6,961 nt of DNA from Minisyncoccota bacterium. GTDB lineage: Bacteria; Patescibacteriota; Microgenomatia; UBA1400; PJMF01. Made by a program: the position numbers and the translations under genes. This document shows positions 5,532-6,961 of the stretch, piece after piece (position 1 is the first letter of the stretch; every line of letters begins with the position of its first letter). Where the stretch lies: positions 1 through 6,961 of the forward strand of contig JAAZKO010000064.1 of the NCBI GenBank assembly GCA_012799795.1, written 5' to 3'. Below the pieces are notes generated by a model that was not told where the DNA came from, ran no database searches, and saw only the letters and a list, made by a program, of their open reading frames with translations.

Positions 5532-5560
5532 TAGCTGGCCGCTTAAAAAGCGGCCAGCTA
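5532..5560 (+). terminator. GC-rich 13-bp hairpin after gene A
   Basis: TAGCTGGCCGCTT (5532-5544) pairs perfectly with AAGCGGCCAGCTA (5548-5560) around an AAA loop. The downstream sequence TAAATCTCTTTG is not a clean T tract. It may therefore be a processing or stability hairpin, or a weak terminator, with the real terminator further on at 5590-5618. Confidence 0.6.
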
Positions 5561-5589
5561 TAAATCTCTTTGTTAGATAAAATTTTTAT

Positions 5590-5618
5590 TCTACACATGT
5601 GTGTAGATTTTTTGTTTT
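5590..5618 (+). terminator. Intrinsic terminator of unit A
   Basis: TCTACAC (5590-5596) pairs with GTGTAGA (5601-5607) around the loop ATGT and is followed at once by TTTTTT-G-TTTT. This is a textbook Rho-independent terminator shape. From here to the unit B promoter (5619-5662) I see only AT-rich sequence. Confidence 0.82.
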
Positions 5619-5662
5619 CATGCAATAACGCAATGTAAAGCCTATATTAAGAAACTATATAA

Positions 5663-5691
5663 TTGCTTAAATTGATTCATTTTGATATAAT
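5663..5691 (+). promoter_or_regulatory. Promoter of unit B (extended -10)
   Basis: TTGCTT (5663-5668), a 17-bp spacer and a perfect TATAAT (5686-5691) with TG at 5683-5684. The predicted start is about 5698. It is homologous to the unit A promoter at the same offset as the leader repeat, so promoter and leader duplicated as one block. Confidence 0.75.
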
Positions 5692-5707
5692 TCGAATTGT
5701 TTTGATT

Positions 5708-5773
5708 AGATTATCTTCAATAAAAACAGCGCGTTTTTGGCGAGGACAATCTAGCTCTTTAACATTCAAACAT
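5708..5773 (+). repeat. Leader repeat, copy B (boxB-like hairpin plus boxA)
   Basis: This is the second copy of the 66-nt leader. The outer stem is 5708-5718 with 5742-5752, carrying one A-C mismatch at 5713/5747 where copy A has a U-G pair. The inner AAAAAC/GTTTTT stem (5722-5727 with 5733-5738) is fully kept and the loop changes from ACTGC to AGCGC. All six differences from copy A lie in the loop, in this one stem pair or in the downstream arm, so the structure and boxA are what is conserved. Confidence 0.85.
5754..5764 (+). promoter_or_regulatory. boxA-like antitermination element, copy B
   Basis: GCTCTTTAACA, identical to copy A and to the E. coli rrn boxA core, directly follows the leader hairpin. 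A long hairpin plus T run lies downstream in the same leader (5787-5857), which is the kind of block an antitermination complex would let polymerase pass. The function is inferred. Confidence 0.7.
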
Positions 5774-5777
5774 TTTA
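5765..5777 (+). repeat. 5' arm of inverted repeat enclosing gene B
   Basis: TTCAAACATTTTA is the exact reverse complement of TAAAATGTTTGAA at 6882-6894, which begins on the gene B stop codon. It follows boxA immediately, at the position equivalent to arm A. The arm differs from arm A at two bases inside the aligned block, and its distant partner differs correspondingly. Confidence 0.75.
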
Positions 5778-5786
5778 TGGGTTTAA

Positions 5787-5857
5787 ATTGACCCAACCAA
5801 AAGGAGACTTATAATAATCTTTTTTTGGTTGGGTCAATAGGTGTAAAATTTTTTTTT
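5787..5857 (+). promoter_or_regulatory. Leader B 16-bp hairpin with downstream T run (possible attenuator)
   Basis: Positions 5787-5802 pair perfectly with 5823-5838 (core ACCCAACC/GGTTGGGT). The 20-nt loop begins with GGAG, part of AAGGAG at 5801-5806, without a start codon after it. Nine T follow at 5849-5857, 10 nt past the stem. The left arm can instead pair with TGGGT at 5778-5782 (TGGGT/ACCCA), giving a competing fold. It may act as an attenuator, an RNase III site or an RNA stabiliser. Confidence 0.55.
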
Positions 5858-5879
5858 CAAAAAAGACAAAAGGAGAATG

Positions 5880-6884
5880 ATGGAAGCATTAATTAATGCA
5901 GTACTCAATTTATTTAAAAATTTAGTTATCCTTGCTGGGCAAGGGATCAGTGTTCTGGGCAATGTAATAGCGTTGCCCGGATTCATTGGTTTATTGATTG
6001 GGGGAGTGTTTTGTTTTGTGGCCTGGAAACAAACGAGAAATGCTGTGGGAGCTATTTTATGGCTACTATTTGCGTTTGCAACGGTGTTTATTATTTCGTC
6101 CTACGTAATTTGGCCGTTTTTGTTCAAAGGGTCTCAGAACAGTTTAACCAACTGTTATGAGTCAGCTGGAAGCAATTCTAGACAGATTGCTGTATGCGAT
6201 TCAATAAACAACGGCTTTGTGGTAAGCGCTTCGGCACAGACACAAAGTCAACCCATTATTACTGTAGTTGAACCACCAGTTCTAGAAAATCCTATATTCT
6301 TTAACAGAATGTTTAAGGATAATGCCCTGGAGTTATTAACTCAGGGATGGAATCTCAATCCGCCAGATTGGCCACGGGATATTCCTGGTCAATTGGTTGG
6401 TCCTAAGGACGTACCTCAAGATGTTGAACTCAATTTTGAGTGCAACAATCCCGTCGCAAGTCTCAAGAATGAGAAATGGAATGTTACAGTTTCTGGAGTA
6501 ATTTCGGGAATAGGACAAAGAAGTGTAACGTTACAGACAAACGGGTATTTTGTGCGGGACAAGGATGGTTTTAATGCCAAGCCCGGCACGACCATTGTTG
6601 GAACAGGCACGTGGGATGATACTTGTCCCACTTGTTATGTGGATAAGCCAGTTTCAACTCCCACTCCCGTCCCCACACCAACTGCGGTTATTCCATCAAT
6701 TACTGAGGTAAAATTTCCACAACCAATTTGTGGTTATTGGGGATTTAAGTATCAGTCAGGGATGTGGCTGGTTGTCCCCACAACCGGTGGGCAAGCAGAT
6801 TTTAGTCACGCAACAAGCGTGGCTAAGGCTACGGGAGATATCACCAGCCGCTGTCCCGGGGAATCACTCCCCGCGACACCTTAA
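5880..6884 (+). CDS. Multi-TM envelope protein with extracellular domain (gene B)
   Basis: I do not recognise the family. The frame opens with two ATGs (5877, 5880). AGGAG at 5871-5875 leaves 1 nt before the first and 4 nt before the second, so 5880 (334 residues) is preferred. Numbering from the first Met, an amphipathic or membrane segment spans about 5-32, followed by hydrophobic helices at about 35-50 and 56-80. An Ala-rich SASAQTQSQP stretch lies at 117-126. A soluble domain of about 130-255 includes a CPTC motif at 250-253. A PTPVPTPTA linker (261-270) and a short C-terminal domain with GYWGFKYQSGMW (286-297) follow. Eight cysteines are present, mostly in the soluble part, suggesting an oxidising exterior. 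It is the only gene of unit B, with the same leader and trailer plan as unit A but no evident protein similarity beyond the linker style. Its stop codon overlaps the 3' arm. Confidence 0.85.
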   Translation: MEALINAVLNLFKNLVILAGQGISVLGNVIALPGFIGLLIGGVFCFVAWKQTRNAVGAILWLLFAFATVFIISSYVIWPFLFKGSQNSLTNCYESAGSNSRQIAVCDSINNGFVVSASAQTQSQPIITVVEPPVLENPIFFNRMFKDNALELLTQGWNLNPPDWPRDIPGQLVGPKDVPQDVELNFECNNPVASLKNEKWNVTVSGVISGIGQRSVTLQTNGYFVRDKDGFNAKPGTTIVGTGTWDDTCPTCYVDKPVSTPTPVPTPTAVIPSITEVKFPQPICGYWGFKYQSGMWLVVPTTGGQADFSHATSVAKATGDITSRCPGESLPATP

Positions 6885-6894
6885 AATGTTTGAA
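6882..6894 (+). repeat. 3' arm of inverted repeat enclosing gene B
   Basis: TAAAATGTTTGAA includes the TAA stop of gene B and is the exact complement of the 5' arm at 5765-5777, about 1.1 kb upstream. A terminating ribosome would cover it, so translation and long-range pairing should compete. Confidence 0.75.
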
Positions 6895-6900
6895 ATTTTC

Positions 6901-6919
6901 GGTCGTTACCTAGACGACC
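6901..6919 (+). other. Small hairpin after gene B
   Basis: GGTCGT (6901-6906) pairs with ACGACC (6914-6919) around a 7-nt loop. It lies between the 3' arm and the larger hairpin at 6927. No T tract follows, so it is unlikely to be a terminator on its own. Confidence 0.5.
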
Positions 6920-6926
6920 CAACTCC

Positions 6927-6960
6927 TTCCCGGAGTCCGCCTTTGTGCGGACTCCGGGAA
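6927..6960 (+). terminator. 14-bp GC-rich hairpin at the window end
   Basis: TTCCCGGAGTCCGC (6927-6940) pairs perfectly with GCGGACTCCGGGAA (6947-6960) around CTTTGT. The window ends one base later, so a T tract cannot be seen. By analogy with unit A it is either the terminator of unit B or a 3' processing or stability hairpin. Confidence 0.62.
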
Positions 6961-6961
6961 C

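Noticed and set aside
4145..5773. Leader copies as ends of an insertion sequence or CRISPR repeats
   Set aside because: The two copies are direct repeats each tied to its own promoter and gene. No transposase or short regular spacing is present, so a duplicated regulatory leader explains them better.
6336..6631. Two minus-strand frames inside gene B
   Set aside because: They lie fully antisense to a well-supported CDS and show no domain, signal or ribosome site.

Overview
The window looks like chromosomal DNA of a small-genome, AT-rich bacterium, most plausibly a member of the Candidate Phyla Radiation (Patescibacteria, for example Microgenomates or Parcubacteria-like). This is an inference from gene style: short intergenic gaps, TAA as the stop codon of all seven genes, Pro-Thr-Pro linkers in envelope proteins, and an Excalibur and a fasciclin protein with simple N-terminal anchors. 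No rRNA, tRNA, IS element or CRISPR array is present to fix the taxonomy.

Left half (1-4080). A gene-free, hairpin-rich stretch (1-222) precedes a class I fructose-1,6-bisphosphatase gene with all active-site blocks. Next come a TspO/MBR-like multi-spanning membrane protein and, 19 bp later, a two-helix membrane protein ending in an Excalibur domain; these two are probably cotranscribed. A Crp/Fnr-family regulator lies on the minus strand and is divergent from a membrane-anchored fasciclin (FAS1) protein. Between the two starts is a perfect 16-bp palindrome with the 5-6-5 geometry of a Crp-family operator. A good intrinsic terminator closes the fasciclin unit.

Right half (4081-6961). Two consecutive single-gene units, A and B, encode unrelated and unrecognised envelope proteins. 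A is a secreted two-domain protein with a PTP linker. B is a multi-TM protein with an outer domain and a short PTP linker. Each unit is built to the same plan: an extended -10 promoter; an almost identical 66-nt leader (60/66 identical) that folds into a two-part hairpin and ends in GCTCTTTAACA, which matches the boxA antitermination element of rRNA operons; a 12-13 nt arm; an internal leader hairpin; a strong Shine-Dalgarno site; the CDS; the exact reverse complement of the arm at or just after the stop codon; and strong GC-rich hairpins. The arm sequences differ between the units, yet each matches its own partner exactly, so the long-range pairing is conserved while the sequence is not.

This promoter / boxB-like hairpin / boxA / 5' arm ... 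3' arm / hairpin order is that of a bacterial rRNA transcription unit (Nus-factor antitermination leader plus RNase III-type processing stem), but here it encloses protein-coding genes. I consider it the main candidate for an undescribed system: either rRNA-style transcription and processing of selected envelope-protein mRNAs, or gene cassettes bounded by short inverted repeats. The function is inferred; the repeats and pairings are read directly from the sequence.
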